This document shows, in pieces, positions 28,208 through 39,010 of a DNA stretch of 64,000 bases (positions are counted from its first letter, which is position 1; each line of letters begins with the position of its first letter). Under the pieces are notes generated by a model that did no database searches, was not told where the DNA came from, and saw only the letters and a program-made list of their open reading frames with translations. Origin of the DNA: Orthonyx spaldingii (lineage: Eukaryota; Chordata; Aves; Passeriformes; Orthonychidae); the NCBI GenBank assembly GCA_013397795.1, contig VZTJ01003574.1, positions 2,025,834 to 2,089,833 on the forward strand. Direction: 5' to 3'. The translations under genes were made by a program, and so were the position numbers.

Positions 28208-29960
28208 CAATTCCTTGGCCTGTGGACTTGCAGGTTTCATGGCAAAAACTTCTGTCAGTGGGGTTTAATGTTGCAATTGCATCTCCCCTTTTCATACAAA
28301 CTGACTTAGAAGCAAGGTCTGCCAACAGAAGGCAAAGCAGTTGGAAGACTTCCAGTTCAGTTGCACTACAAACACACTGACCAATTATGCAACAATGTCT
28401 CCTCATCATGTGTGAAAAACTGACGAGCCACTAAGGAGATTCGTGTGGGAGGTGTCAGAGAAGATCAGAGAGAACAGATACAGAATCTTTCACTTTTGGT
28501 TACTGATGGGACAGTGTAAGAAGTTCTCAAAAAGGCATCAGAGTTGACTGAGTTAAAGGAGTGTGTTTTATTACTAAAACTGGCTTTTGCAGCATAATTC
28601 CTAGAGCAGAATAGTTTATGGTTACAAGCTGTAACTTAACGTTATTTTTTTAAGTACAAATGTTTACTTGCTACCGGGTACCTATGGAACTAATAGGTGG
28701 AACAAAGATTTTTTTCCAAGTCTTCTCAAATCTATTTGACTATTTTATATTTAAGTTATATTTTCATACAGTTGTATTTAAAGATTCTCTTTGTCAGAGA
28801 AAAGGGTGCAGTTCCTTTTTTTGTGCAGAACAGGTCAAAAGATTTGTAGTGAAAATCTTATTTATCCTTGTGTCCTGATTTAAGACAAAGGGATTGCAAA
28901 GGGAAAAGCTCTCTGTCACTGCTGAAGTCACCAAATATCACTAAAAAATGCAGTCCTGTGTGTGCTCTTGACCACACAATTTGAAAATACCTTTTTCAGT
29001 AGGAAGTGGTGTTTGCATATTTGACAAATGTGCACTTTAATGTATAACAAAAATCCGTTGTGTTATTTGTGAAAAGAGTGTCTGTGGATGACTCTCTTTC
29101 TGTTTCTGCAAGTCTCTTGTGCATACCTCTCAAATGACCCAAAAGAGATGGAACATTTCTGATACTTTTCCCAGTACAGGGCCTGCGGTACAGGACTGAT
29201 CTGATTGAAGCAGTTGTGCTACAATATTGCAAATATAATTCTGTCCCTTGTTTTTTGTTGGAAAAGCAATCTTCTACTTAATGTGCTTAACAGCAACAAC
29301 AAAAATATTTCTCCTATTTCATTTCCATAAAGTCTCATTATCCTTCAGTAGTAAAAGAACAACCCCAAGGGGTACAGTGCAGTTGTTACCACAGCAATTC
29401 TGGGATTTTCAGTGTCTCTTCTGATAATTGAGAACACGTGATGATCTGAAACCTAGCAGACGTTTTCAGTGACATCCTTTTGCTTTGCATATTTTCCAAA
29501 TGATTGTTTCTGACAGCTTTCCTTGCTTAGTTAAACCTTGTGCAGGCCAAGGCAATGTGTCAAAGAGGTGACAACAGACCTTAAATGCAAATCTGTTGTA
29601 GGATCTGGACACCAGAAGAATTCCAAGCCTTAAACCAGTTTCATTGGAAAACTGCTCAGAACTTTTTAAGATTTTTTACATTTTTTTATAGATTTACTAG
29701 GTCTTAATGTGATTTATTACCCAGACCACTTAACTGGGCCTTAGTAAATACTGAACTGTGCGCTCCCGTGCTTACTTTCACTATTCCAGCATCCCTTTCC
29801 CTGGTGGCTGCCGAGGGGACACGATGCTCTGACACCTCGGGGTGTCCAGCTGGCTCAAAGGGACATTCACCAAACCTGAGGTTTTAGTTGAGCCGCTGAC
29901 CTTTGTTACTGTGCACTGAAACATAAGAACTGCAATAAATTACAGTACTAGTGTTTCCTT
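28208..29960 (+). other. STIMATE: STIMATE 3' UTR, short form
   Basis: The non-coding sequence after the GLPV stop codon runs without an obvious break to a canonical AATAAA at 29934-29939. I infer that this is the terminal exon of the standard transcript. No ORF of note lies within it. Confidence 0.6.
29934..29939 (+). terminator. STIMATE: Poly(A) signal AATAAA, STIMATE short form
   Basis: A canonical hexamer about 1.7 kb after the stop codon, followed by a T-rich downstream segment. Confidence 0.5.
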
Positions 29961-31686
29961 TAGACTGAATCTAGAAACTAATGACAGTGGAAGCTTACCT
30001 GAGTTCTTTTGGCATGGGGGTGGGGATGGGGAAATGGCCCTGATCAGTGTTGCCTCTGGTTTGGGAGTTTTGGGGTTTTTTTATTGATCGTGTGACTCAC
30101 ATCTTCTCTTGACTATTGACCACTGGGCAGGCGCAGATCTCCAAAAGCACAGTCCTTCAACGAGTTCATCAACAGAACACTCTCACACAGCTCACTTTTC
30201 TAAAGGGGTTTAAGAGCTAGCACTGGCTCTTGTCACAAACGTCAGCATTTATTTTTTTAGCATAGGATTTGTTCTATTTCAGATACTAAACTAAACCTAC
30301 TGACCATGTGCTGGTCCCGGTGCAGAGCCGTGACTGTCCTCGCCAGCCGAGATCACTGAGCAGCACACACAAATTTAACTGTACGAGCTCGCATCTTATC
30401 TTCCTTTGCCCTCCTCCAGTTACTCCAATTATCAAAATGATTCTAGTCTCATGTTTAGTCTGTGAAGTGTCAGTACAAAATTATGGCCTTAATCATGTAA
30501 AAATATTTGCTTTGAGCAGACCTCAAGTTTATTGACCAAGTACAGAACTGTATAAAGCACTATAGAGCAGTTTCCTGAAGGTGGTTATAGCAAAGGTTCT
30601 GAATGCCTAATTTTTCATGTCTTAAGTACTTAAATGTCACTTGATGTGAGATCTTGATATGCCTAGCAAGATGATGTAGTAAAGCACTATGAGCCAAAGA
30701 CACAGAAGTATTTTAAATACCACAGTAGTAACAGGAGGAGCAACCTTCAGAGGGGAAAAAAATTACTTTCTCTACTAAGACAATAATTTTATTCGGAATT
30801 TTAGCTAAATAACAAAACCTGGTTGTTTTGTCTATACATTCTTTGTTATCATTGTGAAAGAGATGGAAAATGTAAAATTGGCAGGTTTCCTCTCTGTAAG
30901 GTAAAAATTGGAATTCTTGCAGTAGTTATGAGTAGGACAAGTGCTTTTGTCTGACAGGCTTGCATGTGTGAGAAGGGAGTGTGTGCCTAGTGCTTCACTG
31001 TGTCTTACCACTGGTTGAAATGTATTGGCAGTACAGTCTGAAATGGACTTTTCATAAAGAGTTGCTCCAGTAGTGATACTGCAACATCACGTTTGCATTA
31101 TCCTCAGATTGTCACTCAATTTCTACCTGGCAACTTCAGGACAACTCATAGCAAAGGTTTAATTCAGGCTGTGCCTAGAAAATAGGATTCTGTTTAATGA
31201 AAATAAGCTATGTAGTGTATGCCAAAGTAAGAGAAAGGGATTATAATTTAGAGAAGAGACACAGAAATATTGGTGGAGATGGAATTTACCACAAATGGTC
31301 AACCTAAATGTATTAACTGTTCCCAGCATCTGACCTGTGACACATCTGCATAAACTTAAAACACTGGTGTTGTCTAATATGTGGTTTCCAAATTCTGGCT
31401 TCGATATGTTCAGGTCCCCTTGTCTTACTTTAAGTAGGTGAATGCTGTCTGTTAATGTTGCTAACTGAAATGTACTATAGCTTTTCTTCAGGGAAAACTC
31501 AGAAACTGAGTTGCAAATTAGAGCAATGCAAAGTGATCCCCTGTGGCAGGTGTCTGCTCCGACTCCTGCCGAGCCTGGGGAGGGGGGCCGGGGCTCTCCC
31601 GCTCTGCTCAGAGCTGAGCATCACAAGGAATCTCTGCCACTGTGCTTGACTAACCCGTGTTTGCAACTTTGCTGTGCTTTTTACAG

Positions 31687-31821
31687 GAGAAACCAGTAGT
31701 GAAAGCGAATCAATTCAGCCACACCAAGTCAGAGTACATCTACAGCATAGGCGTGCAAACTTTTTTAGGTGAAGTTTCCAGTTCAATTACTGAAAATGAC
31801 TACTATGGTTTTACAAAGTAA
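31687..31821 (+). CDS. STIMATE: Candidate alternative terminal exon of STIMATE
   Basis: An acceptor (tgctttttacag) is followed by an open phase-0 reading of 44 codons starting EKPVVKANQFSHTKSEY and ending in TAA at 31819-31821. The last STIMATE exon contains a latent donor: the final codons CCC GTA TGA include gtatga, so splicing after CCC (28201) would remove Val-stop and join phase 0 to this exon. A canonical AATAAA follows at 32054. A second possible donor (ag/gtgaag) lies inside at 31768/31769. Coding status is inference from phase, signals and codon appearance. I do not recall this tail with certainty from an ortholog. Confidence 0.5.
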   Translation, partial: EKPVVKANQFSHTKSEYIYSIGVQTFLGEVSSSITENDYYGFTK

Positions 31822-32053
31822 AACTGCAGTATCTTTAAAAAAGGGACTCTTTTGTAGGTGTTTTTGTCTTGCGTGGGTATCCGTCTCAAACTGAATGTGG
31901 GGTTTGTTTGTAAGTAAATTCAGAGTATAGCCAATGTGAGCAAAACCAACAGCTGTGTTCTGCTGCCCTCTGTTTGGACCATATTGTTTAATCAGTGGTG
32001 TTACCTTAAACTTTTAAGGGTATCTGATGTAATTACATTGTATAATGGTTTAC

Positions 32054-32059
32054 AATAAA
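32054..32059 (+). terminator. STIMATE: Poly(A) signal AATAAA, STIMATE long form
   Basis: A canonical hexamer 230 bp after the candidate alternative stop, followed by a T-rich segment with tgtt elements. It supports a transcript end near 32080. Confidence 0.6.
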
Positions 32060-32084
32060 GTTTGACTTATTACAGATTTGTACA

Positions 32085-34300
32085 CTTGTTTTCTACTTGT
32101 TCTGTCTCACAGTGCCTGTGTTTCAGTGTTTATAGTGTGCTCTCGTGGGAAGCAGGTTTTGCTGCTTGAGTGTGACTTCAGGTCTAATTGTGCACACTTA
32201 CACTGATTTTAATTTCAGTGTATTCATTCACCTTAATGGCAAGTCCCATTTGATTGGGAAGAATCACTGTTCTTAAGTTGCAAATTTTGTTTACAAGTTT
32301 AGGAGTCCTTGCAGGCTCCTCTCAGATCCATTCCCTGAGGGAGGTTTTTTCAGGGCTGGAGCTGCACAGCACAGACCCAGTCTTGCCTCTGTAACTCTTC
32401 TGTAACATTTGCCTGTTATTTTCACACTTTCCACCTACCACATCCAAGCAACCCCATACCCACTTACAGGAAATTCAGAGTATAATCTTCCCTCTACCAA
32501 GTGTCAGTCCCCTGAGGGGTTGTTAGCACTTTCCTGGAGAAGTCAGATCTTCCCTGAGATTTGGAGACCACAGTAGCAGCCATGTGTACATTCACTCAAT
32601 TCTTTATGGTCATTGCCGTATTTTAGTTGGAACCATTCCTCAGCAAGGGAGTTTTCCACAATTCGTGTTGCAGTGGAAGGTTAAAACTTGTGGTTTTAAT
32701 AGCCACTGTTGGATAAATGAGCCCTTCTGTTTTGTTTTCAGTCATGTCCCATTTAATAGATCTCAGGACCTCAACCAGGTGAATGGGATTTCTACTCTAA
32801 AATGTAAGTAACTGTTGATTTAGGCTGGGTTCTTTGTGAGGAAAAGTAGCCCATAATTTGTGCAAGAAAATGGTTGTGCCTGTTCAGGAAATGTGTAATT
32901 GAAGAGAACAGAAGTGTCCAGGCTTTGGGGATGTTTTAGAAACCTCAGGATGTGCTGCCTACCTCGCTGAGCACTTCACCTTCCCCAAAGGGCAAGCAGG
33001 GTTTGAGTGGTTTGATTTTGTTTGTGTAATGACTTTGTTTGTATAGATTAAATTGCTATGAAAGCTCAACTCTGTTGCTTTTGAGTGAGGAATATGCAGT
33101 ACCAATTAACTGAAGCAATTTTGAAAGCTGAAGGGAAAATAATAGTTCAGTGTCTTGAATTCTAAATATTTGCTTTAAACATGCAGAATGTTATTTTCCT
33201 GTCATAATAGATAGAATAGTGATGCTTGTGGGACTGTAGAGAAACATCTTAGTAGAGAACTATTACTTTGTACAATAGAAAAAAAAATTGTTTTTTCTAA
33301 AGTCAATGTTTTATTCTTCTGTGTTGTTGGCCTACTAAGGGCACTGCTGCTCTGCAGAATTGCTTCCTCTGGTTACCAAGCCATGGGTTTAAAATAGAAA
33401 ATCAACCTAAGGAATGGCTAAGGACGTAACATCCAAACTGCTTCTTAGCCCACAAATAATTCCCCCAATAAAGGAGAAGATCTTGGGCCTGGAAAGAGTT
33501 CAGGTTAAAGGCAGATTGGGCACTGGGAGGCCTGGGGGAGGTTCACAGCAGATCCCACAGTCCTGCTCGTACAGCGCTCAAGCTGTGGTTTGATGTCATG
33601 TTTTCATAGCGAAAAACAATTTTTTTGTGGCCTCTTGTGCTTCTCTGTACCCGAAAAGTACTGGCAGAGCTCGAGGAAAGGCCAGGGCAGATTTCTACCA
33701 CTACAACAACTGATCTCTCTAGTGGAAGGTGTTTGGGGGTCTGCCATGGCTGCCCTTCTCACACTAACCCACCTGGCTGGAGCCTTGGTTCATTGCAGGT
33801 ATTGAGTGCAGTCACAGAAGCTGATTTTTTTTGCATGATGTGAAGATTTGATGTAAAAAACTAAAGGGAAACAATCTCCCACTCGACCCTCTCCTTGTAA
33901 TGAACAATAGAATTCATGCTCAGTGGTGGCGGGACTTAATTAAAAAATTGTTTAGAGAACAAATGTTAAAAGTTCTAGGAAAGGTTTTACTGCTGTCAGC
34001 ATGTGCAGTGGGGAACACCGAGTTTATCCATGGCTGAGCAAGCTGTTCCTGTACAGATGTGGGTGAAATGGTTAAACTTGCTAATCGTGCAGGAAGTAGA
34101 AAGTAATTTTACTCAGTTGTGTGAGAGCCAGCACTGGAGGATGATCAGTGAAAGAGCTGTAAGGGTAAAACCATACCCTACTTCATTAACGCTCCAAAAG
34201 ACACAAAATACTCTTCCGTGAACGATCCCTGTGCAAAAGTGATTCAGGGCACAGCTATGCTTTGGACATCAGGTTTATATCATCTTTAGAGAACACATGC
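32085..34300. other. Intergenic, STIMATE to MUSTN1
   Basis: About 2.2 kb without a supportable gene, RNA or known repeat. Short ORFs here have no family resemblance. Confidence 0.7.
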
Positions 34301-34400
34301 TTTGTTATGCTGGGAAACAAATTGCCCACTCTTTTTTTTCTTTCCCCTCCCTCCCCCGAGAGGACTCCGAGTCAATTTTTGTGTCCATAACAACATTTTG

Positions 34401-34642
34401 CCTTTTAAAGTTATAAACAGAGCCCCGGCGGACTCCCCGGGAAGCGTTTGTGCAGGGACCAGGCTTCCCCGTGCCCCGCAGCTGCCTGCCCCCGTCAGCC
34501 CAGCCCGGTGAATGCTGCACGCCCGAGTCATCGCCAGGAATAAACCTCCCGACAACAACAGCCTCCCTCAACCTCAACCACCCCGGGCGCTGCTTTGGGA
34601 AGATGACCCAGCTCATGACTTCACTCAGATGCTCTATATAAG
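34401..34642 (+). promoter_or_regulatory. MUSTN1: MUSTN1 promoter with TATA box
   Basis: A TATA box (tatataag, 34635-34642) lies about 100 bp before the MUSTN1 start codon, placing transcription start near 34665-34670. Upstream elements seen by eye are an MRF-type E-box CAGCTG at 34479-34484, a CArG-like ccttttaaag at 34401-34410 (one mismatch to the SRF consensus) and a CRE/AP-1-like tgacttca at 34616-34623. Mustn1 is known from mammals to be AP-1 responsive and muscle expressed. The assignments of individual factors are inference. Confidence 0.65.
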
Positions 34643-34739
34643 TCCAGGAAAACAACAGGCGCTCGCAGAGCTCACGGGCTGGATTTAATCAAAGCCGGGA
34701 ACGACCTGGGAGGGATTGCAGCGGGGGAGCACCGCAGTT

Positions 34740-37700
34740 ATGTCACAGGTACGGGGACATCTGTGCGCTGCCTGCCCTCGGAGCAGTGCCTGGCAAACCT
34801 GCTGCTGGTTTGGATGCTTTGCTTGGAAAAGCTTATTAGCGAGTTCCTCTCATTAACCAGAGAATTCAGCTTTTCTGCTCTGTGACCTGTGTGATTACAC
34901 TGAAGTATTTAAATGCTCTGCTTATTTATCTTAGCAAGTACATTCTTAGAAGGGGTTATTTGGTGGAAAAGGAAAGCAGCTGCCCTCTACATGGTTGATA
35001 AATTTAGCTTTAAAATGTTCTGGTTTACCTTAAATATTTTTATTTGTGTAGAAAGGGAAAAATCATTTCCCCTGCCCTGCTTTGGGATGTTTCACAGAAG
35101 GAGGAATCTCTGCCTTTCCAACACACTTTCTCAGACAGTGATTTTGAAATTCTGTTTTGAAAAGAGGTGGCTGTGCTGAAATGTCACTGTGTAAAGCTTA
35201 CTGTATTAACATACAGGAGGAAAGAGTGTGACTGAAAATTGTAACTGTTAGTCTACGATATTCAAGACTGAAATTTTGTACAAAATGAACATTTTTGTGA
35301 TAATTTTCTAACTAATGGTTTGTGTTTAATGCGTTCCACAATAATCAGTGTTTCAAAGTGCTCTTAAAATTAGCTCAGAAATGTTGAGGTTTCAGATAAA
35401 TGTTACATTTACAACACAAGCTGCATGTGCTCGGCAGAGCTCTCCTCAGCACAAGAGTTTTACGGGACGGGTGGGATGGAGAGCAGGAGCACAGGCAGAG
35501 TAGGAGAGCACAGTTCTTCAGCCACAGAGAGTAACTCAATTCAGCTGACTTTCTTTACTCCAAGGAAAACAGGACTTAAAACCCAGTTGTATGTCTTGTA
35601 GCACTTTTTGACTTGTGACAGGAGGAGATAAAGCACAGGCTGCACGCCTGTGCCAGCTGGGAATGGCTCGTGGCAAACCCTGCTCACAAATTCTGGGAGC
35701 AGTTAGCAGTGGTGGGGCTGTGGCAGTGGCAGCTGCTGGCCAGGGCTCACCGTAACCTCTCTGTGCACCAGCTTTGCTCTTCAGCTGGGGGCCACTAATC
35801 CACAGCAACTGTCCTGCTGGAAAATCCTCCTGTGATCAAAGCACGAGATGGTTTATTTTAAAATGACTGGGTGACATTCAAGAGCTCTGCTCAGCCTGGC
35901 TGTGTCTTTGTGCATCTCAAGCACCACCTTTCCTCACCCTGTCCCCAAGAATTCCCTTGTCCCAGTGGGAAGAAGCCTCACAGTTACTGTCTGTTGCCAA
36001 TAATGGGCAGAGGACCTTTGCAGATTTTACATTTCTGTTAACAATGCAAGGGGCTTTTCCCTTTTCTGGGCTGTGGCCCATGCCATAGGCTTGAGGGACT
36101 GTTCCCATCACTTGCCAGCTGTCATTAGAGAAGGACAGGTGACACCCTGGCTGTGGGGACGTTTGGTTCACCAGCTGAACAACTATGCACGAGGTGTTGT
36201 GAATTTTGAAGGGTTTGCTGCCACCCTTTCCCCTTCACTTGCTTTGGCTACTCATGAGTGTTTTCCCCAGAGATCTCGTAAATGTTTTGTTTCCCACAAC
36301 ACATGCAAGTGGGATTGACAGCGAGCTATTCTGAGCGTTCCCAGGAATTTGCAGCAGGCAGAAAACATGCCCAAGGCTCCAGTGGAGCCAGCCCACCCCA
36401 CCAAGAGCCAGCCATGCACGCGCTGTCTCTGCAAGCTCCCTGGGACTTGCTGCTCCGGCCATTTGTAAGCCTTGAGGGATTTATTTCCCTCCACAACTGT
36501 TTTTAGCCTCACAGGCAGTGCCTGAAAGTGCCTGAGTGGGCTCCACCACTGCCAGAACCCGAATATCAGAAGCACTGTGTATGCAGCGATGGTCAGAGAC
36601 GTTTCCTGCTGATATTTCAGTGTGTAAATCTATTATAGTTGGAGTTGTGGGGGTCTTCTGTTCTTCTTAATCATATCCCTGTGCCCCTGAGTCTTGCCAT
36701 GAGGGTTGCCTGGTGGGACTCTGGAAATCTGTCCATGAAATAATAAACTAAAGGAGGAATGCTTATGGTGTTGGCTGCTGCAGAGTGAGGTTGTGTCTGA
36801 CTGTGAAGTGCTAATTTAAAGATAGGGATAGGCTGATATCAAGCAATGTTATCCCTATTTCCTCGTAGTGGGATAAACTGTAAACAGATTAGTCCTTGGC
36901 TGTTGCAATGCACCACTTGATGATGCATCTGTTTCTGTATTAGATTTCCTTCTCCATCTTTGAGTTCCAAGTCCAGTGTTTCAGATGTGTTCAGTAGAGA
37001 GCCCGGTAGAGTGCTCAGATACTTTTGTTCCTTAAATTTAAGATTGCTAACTTTAGGTCAAGTGTTTATTCCAACTAAAGCAACTCCAGCTTCAGAATCT
37101 CTCTGGCTAGTTTCCCAAAGAAGTAGTAAGTAGACTGAGGCACAAGCCCAATTTAATAATGAAGTGATTTTTCCTTTCCAAATATTGGACATATTCTTGA
37201 ATTACCAATCACTACTTGCAGAACGAGCAGGCAGAGGTGGACAGAGAAAACCTAAGAATAAATTTTTTTTAACGAAGTAGTCTATTGCTCTTTCAAAGGC
37301 TGTACGATAAGACAATTTCAGAACAGTAAGAGTGATAATAGATTTTGGGAAGGGCAGTGGAACTGTGATTATGTGACGATCTGAAGCAGCTGAGTGTGTA
37401 ATCTTAGAACTGAAATAGGTGAAATATTGTGTTAGCAGCTGTGTATGTTGTAGCCTTTGGGTTGAGGCAGCTTTGTTCCCTGTGCTTCAAACACAAAATG
37501 CTGATGTGTGGGTCTGTTTCTTAGCCAGCCCCTGTGAAAAAGAAGCGTCCTCCAGTGAAGGAAGAAGACCTCAAAGGAGCCAGAGGAAACCTTACCAAAA
37601 ACCAGGAAATTAAATCCAAAACCTACCAAGTTATGAGGCAGTGTGGTAAGTCTCCTTGACTGGAAACAAGCAGAGTAAAACGTTGACTTAATTCCCTTTT

Positions 37701-37968
37701 TCAAGTGAAAGGGTCATCTCTGGAAGAGCAGCCTTCTGTACATCTGATGGACAGATGAAGTATTTGTGAAATGTGTATTTATGTATTTCAGCAGCACTAG
37801 TTTTACTCCCTGAATTTGGGTCGTGCTTCACTGATTGTCTCTCCTGGTTTTCTTTTCCAAGAACAAATGGGCTCCGCAGCACCTTCCATATTCAGCCGGG
37901 CTCGGACAGGGGGTGAAACAGTCTTTGAGAAACCGAAAGATGAGCCAGCCAAGAGCGTCTTTGGCTGA
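34740..37968 (+). CDS. MUSTN1: MUSTN1, musculoskeletal embryonic nuclear protein 1
   Basis: Three coding exons: 34740-34748 (Met-Ser-Gln only), 37525-37645 and 37862-37968. They join in frame to 78 residues plus stop; mammalian MUSTN1 is 82. Exon 2 carries the basic nuclear-localisation-like KKKRPP (residues 8-13) and the conserved VKEEDLKGARGNLTKNQEI. Exon 3 carries SAAPSIFSRARTGGETVFEK and ends KSVFG. The start is fixed by the tiny first exon with a CAG/gtacgg donor and by the TATA box 100 bp upstream. The family is a small, largely unstructured protein of muscle, tendon and developing or healing bone, long described as nuclear. It follows STIMATE on the same strand, as in mammals. Identity is secure. 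Confidence 0.96.
34749..37524 (+). other. MUSTN1: MUSTN1 intron 1 (2.8 kb)
   Basis: Non-coding between the gtacgg donor and a ttcttag acceptor. GC content rises around 35640-36560, but no repeat family, RNA or coding segment was recognised. Confidence 0.8.
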
Positions 37969-38181
37969 CAGTGGAGCTGGATGTGTCTCACTCAAATGAT
38001 TGTTGTAACATTTTTCAAAATTTCTGTTCCCTACACTAAAGTCACTGTAGACTCAAGTAGCTAATTTCCACTGTAAGTCCTTAAGTAGGAAACATACTCA
38101 TGTCAAAGAGTAAAACTTTCATATTCATTTTTATTACATGCTTTCTTTCTATGTATTGGACAATGTTTGCTGTAACGGTTT

Positions 38182-38187
38182 AATAAA
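38182..38187 (+). terminator. MUSTN1: Poly(A) signal AATAAA, MUSTN1
   Basis: A canonical hexamer 214 bp after the MUSTN1 stop codon, followed by a run of A and then a GT-rich stretch (ggttgttg). Confidence 0.85.
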
Positions 38188-38489
38188 AAAAGGTTGTTGA
38201 ACTCAGCTTGGCACGCTGTGGTGACTCATTTCAGTTTGGGCTTAGATTAATTTTGTGGGTGCTTTCGCACTCCAGGCGATGATTTTGTCTGTCCAATGCA
38301 GAGAACAAACACCCTGATGACAGTCTCAGTATCCGCACAATTTCTTTGCACCATGCCCTCACCAGGGGAAGCTGAGGAGGAGCTGATCAAAGGGGCAGCA
38401 CAGAAACCTGGAGATTTCACCCAAATTTGTGTTGCCTACGGTGGTGCCTTGGTGAGGCCCCTCAGGGCAGGGGCACAGCTCAGGGTGGC

Positions 38490-39010
38490 GGCTCTCCCCT
38501 CACGGTTTCCTGCTCATGGCTCTCCCCTCATGGCTCTCCCCTCACAGCCTCTCCTCACACATTCCCGCTCACAGCTCTCCCCTCACGGTTTCCCGTTCAT
38601 GGCTCTCCCCTCATGGCTCTCCCCTCATGGCTCTCCCCTCACAGCCTCCCCTCACACTTTCCTGCTCATGGCTCTCCCCTCACAGTTTCCCACTCATAGC
38701 TCTCCCCTCACAGTTTCCCACTCATAGCTCTCCCCTCACAGTTTACCACTCATGGCTCTCCCCTCACAGTTCTCCCTCATGGCTCTCCCCTCACGGTTCT
38801 CCCTTATGGCTCTCCCCTCACGGTTCCCCCTCACAGTTTCCCCCTCATGGCTCTCCCCTCACAGTTCTCCCTCATGGCTCTCCCCTCACAGTTTCCCCCT
38901 CACGGCTCTCCCCTCACAGTTTCCCCTCATAGTTTCTCCCTCATATTTTCCCCTCTTCACAGTTTCCCCGTTCACAGTTCCCCCTCACATCTCTCTCCTC
39001 ACACCCCTCA
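38490..39010. repeat. Pyrimidine-rich minisatellite
   Basis: About 520 bp of imperfect repeats are built from short pieces such as ctcatggctctccc and ctcacagtttccc, with repeat lengths from about 13 to 27 bp. The plus strand is strongly C+T rich. Because unit lengths are irregular and stop codons rare, three frames stay open and give Pro-Ser-His-rich ORFs (for example repeats of MALPSWLSPHG). These have no upstream exon or promoter and are treated as repeat artefacts. It starts about 300 bp past the MUSTN1 poly(A) signal. Confidence 0.9.

Noticed and set aside
28870..28930. tgtcctgatttaagacaaag, resembling the start of an avian LTR
   Set aside because: No matching LTR end, no second copy and no target duplication could be found; the match is too short.
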